A DNA stretch of 64,000 bases from Solobacterium sp. (GCA_017469355.1 JAFUGM010000046.1:1-64000), one strand, 5' to 3'; counted from the first letter of the stretch, positions 35,064 through 43,960 are shown. Numbers and translations are program-made. The notes: generated from the letters alone by a model not told the origin.

Positions 35064-35282
35064 GATCGACGACGAAGAACTTCGTTTTGGGAACGTCTTC
35101 CAGAGAAGGTGGTCAGGTGAAAGCACCGACGCAACTGAAACGAATCGACACTTCTGAGATGAATTTCTGAACCAAGTAGGAAATTCCGTATTCCGCGTTA
35201 AGGAGAAAGCGCATGGTCCGAGTGGCCATGAACTGAGGTGGTACCGCGCAACAACTGCGTCCTTAGGCAAGGACGTTTTTTT
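35064..35282 (+). ncRNA. T-box riboswitch of hisS-aspS, specifier GAC (Asp)
   Basis: The canonical T-box AGGTGGTACCGCG is at 35236-35248. The competing terminator is CGTCCTT/AAGGACG (35258-35275) plus seven T's. In stem I, GAAG (35074-35077) pairs with CTTC (35151-35154) and TTCGTTTT (35081-35088) with GAAACGAA (35137-35144), leaving a loop strand TCGACA (35145-35150). This puts GAC (35147-35149), followed by the expected A, in the specifier place. A CAC (His) triplet overlaps it by one base but would run into the stem. The U in TGGU could wobble with G73 of tRNA-Asp. Confidence 0.9.
35258..35282 (+). terminator. T-box leader terminator
   Basis: CGTCCTT (35258-35264) and AAGGACG (35269-35275) with loop AGGC and seven T's. 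The antiterminator competes for the 5' arm. Confidence 0.9.
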
Positions 35283-35299
35283 ATAAAAAGGAGGTCAAT

Positions 35300-36565
35300 A
35301 TGAGTTATCAGACACCACGAGGAACGTATGACATCATGCCGGAAGATACCGGCAAGTGGCTGGAAATGGAACAGCTGATCCGTGACGTATGTCGGCTGTA
35401 CCGGTATCGGGAAATCCGTACGCCGATCTTTGAGGACACCAGTGTCTTCAAGCGGGAGAACGATTCCAGCGATATGGTGAATAAGGAGATGTATACCTTC
35501 GCCATGGGGGATGAGAGTTACACCCTGCGGCCAGAGGGAACTGCGGGCGTGATCCGCTCCTTTGACCAGCATAAGCTCTATGGGGCATCGGAACTTCCTT
35601 CCCGCCTCTATTATCTTGGGCCGATGTTCCGTCACGAACGTCCCCAGAAGGGACGGCAGCGTCAGTTTACTCAGTTTGGCATTGAATCCATCGGTGCCAA
35701 ATCACCCGAGATTGACGCTGAAGCGATTGCGCTTGGAATTGAGATTGTTCGCCGCATGGGAATCTCCTCCGTCAAGGTATGCATTAATACCCTGGGAGAT
35801 GATGCGTCACGTCAGGCCTATCGGGAGGCACTGAAGGCATACTTTACCCCGCACATTTCTTCCTTATGCCCGGATTGTCATCGGCGTCTGGAACAGAATC
35901 CGCTGCGCATTCTTGACTGTAAGGCAGATGCGCAGAATCCGATCCTTCATGAGGCACCGCGGCTTTCCGATTATCTGAATGAAGAAAGCAGAACCTACTT
36001 CCAGAAAGTATTGGATACCCTGGACGCATTGGGTATTCCCTATGAGATCGATGATCGTCTTGTCCGTGGGCTCGACTACTATACACATACTGTTTTTGAG
36101 GTGAAGAGCACACGTCCTGACAGTGGGGCACAGGCAACCATCTTTGCGGGAGGCCGCTATGATCACCTGGTTGAATACTTCGGTGGTCCAGAGCTTTCCG
36201 GCATGGGATTTGCGATTGGCCTGGAACGGCTGATTTCCCTAGCACAGGATGAAGGCTGGACACCAAAGGAAAGTTCAGATGCGGAAGTCTATGTGATGTC
36301 GGTTGGAGATACCGGCACAAAGCCGCTGGAAATCGGAACACAGTTGAGAAATGAAGGGATTGTGGCAGATGTGAATCTATTGCCGAGATCCATGAAAGCA
36401 CAGTTCAAGAGCGCCGATCGCTCCAATGCCAGGGTGATCATCATTGTTGGTGAAGAGGAACTGAAAACCGGTGCAGTCAATGTGAAGGATAAGACAACCA
36501 ACACACAGACTACCGTGGCATTAGAACAGTTGAGTGAAACAGTAAAGGAGATACTGAAGAAATGA
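35300..36565 (+). CDS. hisS: Histidyl-tRNA synthetase
   Basis: A 421-residue class II synthetase with motif 2 YYLGPMFRHERPQKGRQRQF, the HisA motif LVRGLDYYTHTVFEV, a Gly-rich AGGRYDHL, motif 3 GMGFAIGLERL and a C-terminal anticodon-binding domain. It lies under T-box control in one transcript with aspS, with which it overlaps by 4 bp (ATGA). GGAGG precedes the start. Confidence 0.97.
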   Translation: MSYQTPRGTYDIMPEDTGKWLEMEQLIRDVCRLYRYREIRTPIFEDTSVFKRENDSSDMVNKEMYTFAMGDESYTLRPEGTAGVIRSFDQHKLYGASELPSRLYYLGPMFRHERPQKGRQRQFTQFGIESIGAKSPEIDAEAIALGIEIVRRMGISSVKVCINTLGDDASRQAYREALKAYFTPHISSLCPDCHRRLEQNPLRILDCKADAQNPILHEAPRLSDYLNEESRTYFQKVLDTLDALGIPYEIDDRLVRGLDYYTHTVFEVKSTRPDSGAQATIFAGGRYDHLVEYFGGPELSGMGFAIGLERLISLAQDEGWTPKESSDAEVYVMSVGDTGTKPLEIGTQLRNEGIVADVNLLPRSMKAQFKSADRSNARVIIIVGEEELKTGAVNVKDKTTNTQTTVALEQLSETVKEILKK

Positions 36566-38325
36566 AACGTACAGATCATAATGGAACGCTCCGCCTGAGT
36601 GATGCGGGGAGAACGGTAACTCTGGTAGGCTGGGTCAGTAAGCGCAGAAGCTTTGGCTCCCTTGTCTTCATTGACCTGCGTGACCGCTCGGGCATCTGCC
36701 AGATTGTTTTTGATGAAACGATCGCTGAACAGGTAAAAGATGTTCGCTCAGAGTATATTCTTCAGGTTACTGGAACCGTGCAGGCCCGTAAGGATCCCAA
36801 TCCGAAAATGGCTACCGGCGAAATCGAAGTACTTGCCTCAGAAGTGAATATCGTTAATACAGCTGAAACCTCACCGATCACGATTGCGGATGATTCGGAT
36901 ACCAGTGAGGATGTCCGTCTCAAGTACCGGTATCTCGATCTGCGCCGGAAGCCGCTTCAGGACAACCTGATTCTCCGTCACAGAATTCAGATGACCGCCC
37001 GCAGAGTGCTGGATGAAGAAGGATTTGTGGAAGTGTCCACGCCGATTCTTGCCCGCTCTACACCAGAAGGTGCCCGCGATTATCTGGTTCCTTCCCGAAT
37101 CTATAATGGCCGGTTCTGGGCATTGCCGCAGAGCCCGCAGATCTATAAGCAGCTGCTCATGATTGCGGGAATGGAACGCTACTTCCAGATTGCTCGCTGC
37201 TTCCGTGATGAAGACCTGCGGGCAGACCGTCAGCCGGAATTTACTCAGATCGATATTGAAATGAGTTTTGCGGAGGAAGATGATATTTTCCGTGTCGTAG
37301 AAAAGCTGATGCGTGCCATCTTCCTTGAGACAAAGGGGATCGAACTTCCCGAGGCCTTCCAGCGTCTTACCTGGGATGAATGCATGCGGCTGTATGGATC
37401 GGATAAGCCGGATCTGAGATTCGGCAATGAGATCAGAAACATCACACCGCTGTTTGAACAGACGGAGTTTCAGGTATTCCGCTCCGTGATTGATAATGGC
37501 GGGGAGATCAACGCCTTACATTTCTCCAATATTGCGGATCAGTATTCCCGTAAGGCACTTGATAAGCTTCAGGACTTCCTGAAGTCTGGCTTTAAGGCGA
37601 AGGCACTTGCGTATCTCAAGCAGGAAAACGGAGTTCTTTCCGGTTCAATTGCCAAGCCGTTAAGCGAAGCGGAAAAGGAAGCGATTCAGCGGGAGTTTGA
37701 CTTAAAGGACAATGACATTGTCTTTGTGATTGCGGACAAGGCTTCCATTTCCCGTACTGCTCTTGGCGCATTGCGTGTGCGCATTGGTCATGAACAGAAC
37801 CTGATTGACCGCTCGGCGTATAAGTTCCTTTGGGTAACGGACTTCCCGATGTTTGAATACAGTGAGGAAGAACAGCGCTGGGTTGCGGCACATCATCCCT
37901 TTACCGCACCGAAGGCAGAAGATGAAGATAAGCTCTTCACCGATCAGGAACACTGCAGTTCCCGGGCCTATGACCTGGTGCTGAATGGCTATGAACTGCT
38001 TTCCGGCTCCATTCGTATCCATGATCAGGAGCTTCAGGAGAAAGTATTTGAGGCAATTGGACTGACGATGGAACAGGCAAAGGAGAAGTTCGGCTTCTTC
38101 CTGGAAGCGTTCCGCTATGGAACTCCTCCTCATGGCGGAGTAGGAATCGGTCTGGAGCGGTTAACCATGGTGCTGTCTGGAACCGAGAACATCCGTGATG
38201 TTGTGGCGTTCCCGACAACCAACAGCTCACTGGATCTCATGAGTGAAAGTCCGAACTACGTCGATGACGCACAGCTGGAAATTCTTGGAATTGAGGTTTC
38301 AGAATCAACCACTGAATCGAAGTAA
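36562..38325 (+). CDS. aspS: Aspartyl-tRNA synthetase
   Basis: A 587-residue bacterial-type AspRS. It has an N-terminal OB-fold anticodon-binding domain (~1-100), class II catalytic core with PQSPQIYKQLLM and ARCFRDEDLRADRQPEFTQ (motif 2), the bacterial GAD insertion (~280-410) and motif 3 GVGIGLERLTMVL. The second gene of the T-box operon; the GAC specifier suggests its substrate tRNA is the signal. Followed by a probable 6S RNA gene. Confidence 0.97.
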   Translation: MKRTDHNGTLRLSDAGRTVTLVGWVSKRRSFGSLVFIDLRDRSGICQIVFDETIAEQVKDVRSEYILQVTGTVQARKDPNPKMATGEIEVLASEVNIVNTAETSPITIADDSDTSEDVRLKYRYLDLRRKPLQDNLILRHRIQMTARRVLDEEGFVEVSTPILARSTPEGARDYLVPSRIYNGRFWALPQSPQIYKQLLMIAGMERYFQIARCFRDEDLRADRQPEFTQIDIEMSFAEEDDIFRVVEKLMRAIFLETKGIELPEAFQRLTWDECMRLYGSDKPDLRFGNEIRNITPLFEQTEFQVFRSVIDNGGEINALHFSNIADQYSRKALDKLQDFLKSGFKAKALAYLKQENGVLSGSIAKPLSEAEKEAIQREFDLKDNDIVFVIADKASISRTALGALRVRIGHEQNLIDRSAYKFLWVTDFPMFEYSEEEQRWVAAHHPFTAPKAEDEDKLFTDQEHCSSRAYDLVLNGYELLSGSIRIHDQELQEKVFEAIGLTMEQAKEKFGFFLEAFRYGTPPHGGVGIGLERLTMVLSGTENIRDVVAFPTTNSSLDLMSESPNYVDDAQLEILGIEVSESTTESK

Positions 38326-38357
38326 TGTCAAGACTGTACTCCGTTATTCTGCTTTGA

Positions 38358-38363
38358 TATATT
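38358..38363 (+). promoter_or_regulatory. -10 element of the 6S-like RNA
   Basis: TATATT (38358-38363) with a weak TGTACT 17 bp upstream (38335-38340). It puts the RNA 5' end near 38368-38370, the base of the closing stem. Confidence 0.4.
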
Positions 38364-38367
38364 GAGG

Positions 38368-38519
38368 ATGCCGGAAGGACCACATATTTTTCCAACACAT
38401 TGATATAGGGAACTCTGACTTTGACATCTGGAGTGAACGCCTGGTACGGCCAGGAATCCCGACGGTGGATAAGAGTGCCCACCTCTACATAAGAGGGAAC
38501 ATATCAACCCCTCCGGCGT
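38368..38519 (+). ncRNA. ssrS: Probable 6S RNA
   Basis: A rod-like RNA of about 150 nt. The ends close by ATGCCGGA (38368-38375) with TCCGGCGT (38512-38519). A second long-range stem joins TTGATAT (38400-38406) to ATATCAA (38501-38507). Inside are CCTGG/CCAGG, GGTGG/CCACC and a CCACCTCT...AGAGG small hairpin, which resembles the hairpin on the 3' side of the 6S central bubble. The location directly behind aspS is that of bsrA (6S-1) in Bacillus subtilis. It would bind sigma-A RNA polymerase. It is somewhat short for 6S (~180-200 nt), so the ends may be misjudged. Confidence 0.6.
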
Positions 38520-38531
38520 TTAAAAATTAAG

Positions 38532-38565
38532 AAAACAGCCCGATCAGTGACCGGACTGTTTTTTT
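38532..38565. terminator. Bidirectional terminator between 6S RNA and dac
   Basis: AACAG-CCG and CGG-CTGTT pair around a central loop with one C-A mismatch. Seven T's follow on the + strand, and an A-rich left flank gives T's on the - strand. The dac stop codon lies inside it. Confidence 0.75.
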
Positions 38566-39857
38566 GATCGTTTTCTTCTTCTGCGCCGCCGCTTACGACG
38601 GTTGACCTGCCGCAATAGAAGCAGGGTGAGGAAGGCGATTCCCACTAAGGCAGGTACTGCCGCAAGGAAGGGATGATCGTGGCGGAATGCCTGAATGAGG
38701 TTGCGGATATGAACGAGCTGACTGTATTCATATGATTTTTCTGCTCTTAATTCCTGCTGGTATATCACCGTATCATTCACCGTAACCTGTAATTCTCCAA
38801 GATGATCTCCCATTGCGACAGGTGCAGTAAGGGAAGCAGGAAGATTTGTGGTAATGACAATCTCCGCATCCTGCGGGAGATCCATCCATGCGTCTTCCAG
38901 TACACGCACTTCGAGTGGTGCCTCATCGGAAGAATCGATGATTTCAATGGAGGAAAGCAGGGAGCCCTCGATCAGATACTGTGTTCTTGTGTAATGTGAT
39001 TCTGCCCAGGCGTAAAGGACAGATGCATCGTAGAGATGACCAGTTCCTTCGGAATGCCCGGTTACTAACACCAGATGCATGCCATTGAATTCCGCATGGC
39101 TGGCAAGACACCGTCCAGCCGGATTGGTAAAGCCGGTTTTGGCGCCAAGATACCCGGGAATCGTATACGTGCCCTCACCATTGTTTATGAGGGACCAGGA
39201 TGTCGATTCGAGTAATAACCCCTCTGGATGCGAGGCAAGTGGTTGGGTGCGGTAAGAGCGAGTCGCCAGGATCTCCGCAAGTAACGGATGGTTGATCGCA
39301 TCTGCCATCAGAAGTGACAGATCCGAAGCTGTAGTAGAAAGAGCAGGGTCATGAAGGCCAGTTGGATTGGTGAAGTGAGTATGGTTCATGCCAAGGGAAG
39401 AAGCTTTTTCATTCATCGCTTCCACAAAGGAATCGATGGATCCGGAAGTTGTAATCGCTAACGCGTTGACCGCATCGGCGCCGCTGGGAAGTAAGGCGCC
39501 ATACAGCAGTTCTTCCACCGTCGGCTGATCTCCGGGATAAAATCCTGCGACCGAGGCATTGGCTTCCAGCAAGCCATCCCACATTTCTTCCGTGATCGTC
39601 ACACGCATCGCTGTGTTATCCAGCTGTTCCACCGAGAGAATGGCAGTCATGAGCTTTGTGATAGAGGCGGGATACATCTGTTCTTCGCTGTTCAGCGAAT
39701 AGAGAACTTGACCATTATCGATGTCGGTAAGCAGGGCATAGTCACTGGTGATTTCCGGCGGTTCCACTTCAAATGCGCTGTCTTCTTCCGCCTGCAGGGG
39801 AAGCAGAAATGCAGGAAACATGGCCAGGGTCACAAGCAAGACGGAACGTTTATTCAT
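38544..39857 (-). CDS. D-alanyl-D-alanine carboxypeptidase (DacF/PBP5-like)
   Basis: A 437-residue secreted, membrane-tethered serine peptidase trimming the terminal D-Ala of peptidoglycan stems. It has a signal peptide (MNKRSVLLVTLAMFPAFLL, cleavage near QAEE), catalytic Ser65-x-x-Lys68 (SITK), a second motif SGA (125-127) where canonical PBP5 has SGN, and KTG (240-242). Also present are a C-terminal transmembrane helix (~405-425) and a very basic tail. The ATG at 39857 sits seven bases after TATAAT, so the mRNA looks leaderless; a TTG at 39893 lies within the -35 and is rejected. Confidence 0.92.
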   Translation of the reverse strand: MNKRSVLLVTLAMFPAFLLPLQAEEDSAFEVEPPEITSDYALLTDIDNGQVLYSLNSEEQMYPASITKLMTAILSVEQLDNTAMRVTITEEMWDGLLEANASVAGFYPGDQPTVEELLYGALLPSGADAVNALAITTSGSIDSFVEAMNEKASSLGMNHTHFTNPTGLHDPALSTTASDLSLLMADAINHPLLAEILATRSYRTQPLASHPEGLLLESTSWSLINNGEGTYTIPGYLGAKTGFTNPAGRCLASHAEFNGMHLVLVTGHSEGTGHLYDASVLYAWAESHYTRTQYLIEGSLLSSIEIIDSSDEAPLEVRVLEDAWMDLPQDAEIVITTNLPASLTAPVAMGDHLGELQVTVNDTVIYQQELRAEKSYEYSQLVHIRNLIQAFRHDHPFLAAVPALVGIAFLTLLLLRQVNRRKRRRRRRKRSKKQSGH

Positions 39858-39864
39858 GAATGTG

Positions 39865-39893
39865 ATTATAGGGGTGTTGTGCGTTGAATTCAA
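39865..39893 (-). promoter_or_regulatory. Promoter of dac (leaderless)
   Basis: On the minus strand TTGAAT (39893-39888), a 17-bp spacer and TATAAT (39870-39865), then seven bases to the ATG. The -35 shares the palindrome TTGAATTCAA with the yneF promoter. Confidence 0.8.
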
Positions 39894-39912
39894 TGATGTA
39901 TGCCATTATAAT
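39884..39912 (+). promoter_or_regulatory. Promoter of yneF
   Basis: TTGAAT (39884-39889), a 17-bp spacer and TATAAT (39907-39912), overlapping the opposing dac promoter through the palindrome at 39884-39893. Confidence 0.8.
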
Positions 39913-39946
39913 ATTTTCATTGAGAAAGAGATAGGTGGTGTAAATT

Positions 39947-40162
39947 ATGACACAATTCTGGTCCTCACTGCTGTGGTTTGTATTAGGCGGTGTTGTCGGT
40001 GCTCTGCTTGGATTCTATTTCACCCGGAAACAGTTTGAAAAGCAGCTGAAGGAAAATCCTCCGATTACAGAAAAGCAGATCCGTGCGATGTTCATGCAGA
40101 TGGGAAGAAAGCCCAGCGAAGCGCAGATCAAGGCTGTCATGAAGTCCATGGGACAAAATTGA
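39947..40162 (+). CDS. YneF family membrane protein (UPF0154)
   Basis: A 71-residue protein with one N-terminal membrane helix (about 5-26, Gly-rich FVLGGVVGALLGFYF). A cytoplasmic tail ending MFMQMGRKPSEAQIKAVM follows, a clear match to the YneF/UPF0154 family of Firmicutes and Mollicutes. Function unknown. It has AGGTGG ahead of its start, its own promoter and a terminator. Confidence 0.93.
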   Translation: MTQFWSSLLWFVLGGVVGALLGFYFTRKQFEKQLKENPPITEKQIRAMFMQMGRKPSEAQIKAVMKSMGQN

Positions 40163-40191
40163 GGCTTCAAAAACCAGGTAAATCACGAAAG

Positions 40192-40214
40192 ATCCGGCAT
40201 TGTCCGGATTTTTC
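40192..40214 (+). terminator. Terminator after yneF
   Basis: ATCCGG (40192-40197) and CCGGAT (40204-40209) with loop CATTGT, followed by T's. Confidence 0.75.
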
Positions 40215-40239
40215 TGTGCAGGGACCCTGAAATCAATGA

Positions 40240-40266
40240 TAAAAACGCTTACATTTGATTTATAAT
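40240..40266 (+). promoter_or_regulatory. nifJ promoter with cre-like site
   Basis: TATAAT at 40261-40266. TAAAAACGCTTACA (40240-40253) matches the CcpA cre consensus TGWAANCGNTNWCA at 13 of 14 positions (A for G at position 2). It covers the -35 region, which points to carbon catabolite control. Whether CcpA is present in the genome is not visible here. Confidence 0.5.
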
Positions 40267-40291
40267 TACACCGGAATAAACAGGAGGACAT

Positions 40292-43200
40292 ATGAGTCAA
40301 GAAAAAAAGGTTTTCCAAGCAATGGATGGAAACACCGCTACTGCGCATTCTGCTTATGCATTTACTGAAGTAGCCGGTATCTATCCGATCACTCCGTCAT
40401 CCCCGATGGCGGAGAATGTCGACGCATGGGCAACTGCTGGCCGCACCAATATCTTCGGTGACAAGGTCAAGGTTGTCGAAATGCAGGCAGAAGGCGGCGC
40501 TGCAGGTGCTGTTCACGGCGCGCTGCAGGGTGGTGCTCTTGCTGCGACATTTACCGCATCCCAGGGACTTCTTCTGATGATCCCGAACCTGTACAAGTTC
40601 AAGGGTGAACTGCTCCCGGGTGTTGTACACGTAGCCGCAAGATCGCTTGCTACACACACACTTTCCATTTTCGGTGATCATCAGGACGTATACGCATGCC
40701 GTCAGACCGGCATGGTCATGATGTGCTCCCACAGCGTTCAGGACTGCATGGATCTGGCAGGTGTTGCTCACCTGATCGCGATCGATCATTCCGTACCTGT
40801 CATGCACTTCTTTGATGGTTTCCGTACCTCCCATGAAATCGACAAGATCGAAGTCATGGATTACGACTTCCTGAAGAGCCTGCTTCCGGTTGAAAAGCTT
40901 GAAGCATTCCGTGCCAAGGCGCTGAACCCGCATGGAAACGCAATTACCCGCGGTGGCTCGCAGAACGATGACATCTACTTCCAGGCTGCCGAAGCTCAAA
41001 ATGAGCACTACAATGCAGTACCGGATGTTGCGGCGAAGTACTTCAAGGCAATCTCCGATCACACCGGAAGAGATTATGCACCGTTTACCTATGTTGGTGC
41101 TCCGGATGCAGAACGCATCATCATCGCGATGGGTTCCGTTACCGATACCATCACCGAGACAATCAACACACTGGTTGCCCGCGGCGAAAAGGTTGGTCTC
41201 ATCAAGGTTTATCTGTATCGTCCGTTCTCCCAGAAGTATCTTGAAGCGGTACTTCCGGAAAGCGTTAAGAAGATCGCTGTTCTCGACCGTGCGAAAGAGC
41301 AGGGCGCAAGAGAACCGCTGTTCCTCGACGTATCCTATGCGCTGCGCAAGCACAAGGACATCACAATCGTCGGCGGTCGTTATGGTCTGTCCTCCAAGGA
41401 TACCAACCCGTCCCACATCAATGCCGTATTTGAAGAACTCAAGAAGGATGATCCGAAGGAAGAGTTCACCATCGGTATCGATGATGACGTAACCAACCTG
41501 TCTCTGGCTCCGGTTGACATCAAGGTTGATGCGGACTACACAAGCTGCCTGTTCTACGGACTTGGTTCCGACGGTACGGTCGGTGCGAATAAGAGCACAG
41601 TTAAGATCATCGGTAACAACACAGATCTTTACTCTCAGGCTTACTTCGCATATGACTCCAAGAAGGCCGGCGGTGTTACCCGTTCGCATCTGCGTTTCGG
41701 CGCAAGCCCGATTCACAGCCCGTACTATATCGATAAGGCAGACTTCATCTCCTGTTCCTTGGAGAGCTACTGCTTCAAGTTCGATATGGTTCGTAACCTG
41801 AAGGAAGGCGGAACCTTTCTGCTCAATACCACATTCCCGGCAGAAGAGATCGACAAGCATCTTCCGAACCGGATGTTAGCAGGACTTGCGGATAAGAAGG
41901 CGAAGTTCTATATCATCAATGCGAACAAGCTCGCTGCAGAATGCCACATGGGCCGTCATACCAATACCATCCTGCAGTCTGCGTTCTTCAAGCTGAACCC
42001 GCAGATCATGCCGTTTGAGAAGTCCCTCGAACTCATGAAGGACAGTGCTCGTCATACTTACGCTCGTAAGGGTGAAGATGTCGTTAACGCAAATATCGCA
42101 GCGATCGACGCTGGTTCCGATGGACTGGTAGAAGTTACCGTGAAGTCGGAATGGTCTGATCTTACCTATGATAAGAGCCTGATCACTAAGACTGGTGATG
42201 AGTACTTCGACAACAACCTGCAGAGAATCAACGCTCTGGAAGGTTATGACATGCCGGTATCCAGCTTCCTGAATTATGGTGTACTGGATGGCTCCATTCC
42301 TGAAAATGTCGCTTTCCGTGAGAAGCGCAACATCGCTGCTCAGGTACCGGCATGGGATTCCACGAAGTGCGTCGAGTGCGGTAAGTGCGCATTTGCCTGC
42401 CCGCACGCAACGATTCGTCCGTTCCTGATGACTCCGGAAGAAGCAGCTAACGCCAGCGCAATCGCTGCTGAAAACGGTGCAGAATGGTCTGTTAAGGATC
42501 CGACTCCGGCATACAAGGGAGCCAAGGAAGCAGGTCTGAAGTATCGTATCCAGGTATCTCCGATGAACTGCGTCGGCTGTGGTGTATGTATCACTGTCTG
42601 CCCGGCAAAGGCACTCTCTGCTGCAGAAGTGAATACTCAGCTCAACCAGGACAAGGTTGCGGATTACCTGTACAAGGAAACCGAATACAAGCCGCAGTAT
42701 GGCAACCCGGCTACCGAAGCTGGTGTCTCCCTGATGATGCCTTACTTCGAAGTCAGCGGATGCTGCCCGGGATGCGGAGAAGCTCCGTACTATCGTCTGA
42801 CCTCTCAGCTGTTTGGTAAGGACATGCTCGTTGCCAATGCGACTGGATGTACGATGATCTACTGCTCGTCCACACCTTCCACACCGTTTGTTACCGATAA
42901 GGACAACAATGGTGTCGCCTGGGCGAACTCCCTGTTCGAAGACAATGCCGAATACGGATTCGGTATGGCAATCGCACAGACCTTCAAGTCCTCCAAGATC
43001 CTGAAGACCATGGAAGACAACCTCGATAAGGTTGAACCGGAACTCAAGGCTGACTTTGAAGCTTACATCGCTGCCAAGGATGACCGTGATGCACAGCGTG
43101 CACTCAAGGATAAGCTGGTTGCGGATCTGAAAGCTTCTGCCAACGAAGATGTCAAGGTTCTCCTTGAGATGGAACGTGATCTCGTCGGTAAATCCGTATG

Positions 43201-43843
43201 GATCGTCGGCGGTGACGGATGGGCATATGATATCGGCTACGGCGGACTCGATCATGTCATGGCCAACAACCTGAACGTCAACGTTCTTGTTCTCGATACT
43301 GAAGTTTATTCCAACACTGGTGGCCAGTCCTCCAAGTCCTCCCAGGCAGCTTCCATTGCGAAGTTCGCTGCTGGTGGTAAGGCACTTGCGAAGAAGGATC
43401 TCGGTCAGATCGTCATGGAATACGGTCACTGCTATGTCGCATCCGTATCTATGGGCGCAAACCAGATGCAGACCATCAAGGCACTCAAGGAAGCAGAAAG
43501 CTATGACGGACCTTCGATCGTCATCGCATACTGCCCGTGTGCTGAACAGGGAATCAAGGGCGGTCTCGTAAAGGCACCGTTAGTACAGAAGGCTGCGGTT
43601 GAATGCGGTTATGTCACACTCTATCGTTACGATCCGCGTCTTGAGAAGCCGCTCCAGATCGACTCCAAACAGCCGAACTGGGATAAGTTCCATGACTTCC
43701 TGATGAATGAAGCTCGTTACTTCAACCTCCCGAAACTCCGTGGAGAAGAAGCAGCGGAAGCCGCATTCGCTAAGACACTGTCCGATGCTCAGACCCGTTA
43801 TACGAAGCTCGTAAACAAGGTTAAGATTCAGAACGAACAGTAA
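40292..43843 (+). CDS. nifJ: Pyruvate:ferredoxin (flavodoxin) oxidoreductase
   Basis: A single 1183-residue homodimer-type PFOR oxidising pyruvate and CoA to acetyl-CoA, CO2 and reduced ferredoxin. The order is pyruvate-binding domain (start, with YPITPSSPMAENVD), the CoA/gamma domains, a two-cluster ferredoxin domain (CVECGKCAFACPHATIRP and CVGCGVCITVCPAKAL) and the TPP domain (CCPGCGEAPYYRL, a GDGWAYDIGYGG core and a downstream metal-binding segment). The fourth, proximal cluster is in the TPP part. Codon choice is strongly biased, as in highly expressed genes. It marks an anaerobic lifestyle. Confidence 0.97.
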   Translation: MSQEKKVFQAMDGNTATAHSAYAFTEVAGIYPITPSSPMAENVDAWATAGRTNIFGDKVKVVEMQAEGGAAGAVHGALQGGALAATFTASQGLLLMIPNLYKFKGELLPGVVHVAARSLATHTLSIFGDHQDVYACRQTGMVMMCSHSVQDCMDLAGVAHLIAIDHSVPVMHFFDGFRTSHEIDKIEVMDYDFLKSLLPVEKLEAFRAKALNPHGNAITRGGSQNDDIYFQAAEAQNEHYNAVPDVAAKYFKAISDHTGRDYAPFTYVGAPDAERIIIAMGSVTDTITETINTLVARGEKVGLIKVYLYRPFSQKYLEAVLPESVKKIAVLDRAKEQGAREPLFLDVSYALRKHKDITIVGGRYGLSSKDTNPSHINAVFEELKKDDPKEEFTIGIDDDVTNLSLAPVDIKVDADYTSCLFYGLGSDGTVGANKSTVKIIGNNTDLYSQAYFAYDSKKAGGVTRSHLRFGASPIHSPYYIDKADFISCSLESYCFKFDMVRNLKEGGTFLLNTTFPAEEIDKHLPNRMLAGLADKKAKFYIINANKLAAECHMGRHTNTILQSAFFKLNPQIMPFEKSLELMKDSARHTYARKGEDVVNANIAAIDAGSDGLVEVTVKSEWSDLTYDKSLITKTGDEYFDNNLQRINALEGYDMPVSSFLNYGVLDGSIPENVAFREKRNIAAQVPAWDSTKCVECGKCAFACPHATIRPFLMTPEEAANASAIAAENGAEWSVKDPTPAYKGAKEAGLKYRIQVSPMNCVGCGVCITVCPAKALSAAEVNTQLNQDKVADYLYKETEYKPQYGNPATEAGVSLMMPYFEVSGCCPGCGEAPYYRLTSQLFGKDMLVANATGCTMIYCSSTPSTPFVTDKDNNGVAWANSLFEDNAEYGFGMAIAQTFKSSKILKTMEDNLDKVEPELKADFEAYIAAKDDRDAQRALKDKLVADLKASANEDVKVLLEMERDLVGKSVWIVGGDGWAYDIGYGGLDHVMANNLNVNVLVLDTEVYSNTGGQSSKSSQAASIAKFAAGGKALAKKDLGQIVMEYGHCYVASVSMGANQMQTIKALKEAESYDGPSIVIAYCPCAEQGIKGGLVKAPLVQKAAVECGYVTLYRYDPRLEKPLQIDSKQPNWDKFHDFLMNEARYFNLPKLRGEEAAEAAFAKTLSDAQTRYTKLVNKVKIQNEQ

Positions 43844-43855
43844 TTGACTCATATG

Positions 43856-43887
43856 ACATCCTCTCCCAATGCGGAGGGGATGTTTTT
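43856..43887 (+). terminator. Terminator after nifJ
   Basis: ACATCCTCTCC (43856-43866) pairs with GGAGGGGATGT (43873-43883) with one G-U, then T's. Confidence 0.9.
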
Positions 43888-43960
43888 ATGTTTTTTAAGA
43901 TGACAAATCATTACAAAATGTTAAGAAACACGGTGTAGGTTCTGTACTAGAATGGCTGAT

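Noticed and set aside
35149-35151. CAC (His) as T-box specifier
   Set aside because: It would use the first base of the CTTC stem arm and is not followed by a purine. GAC one step earlier fits the loop.
40397-43429. Two very long open frames (487 and 517 codons) antisense to nifJ
   Set aside because: They mirror nifJ's strongly biased codon use, which removes stops on the opposite strand. They lack SD sites and family motifs.
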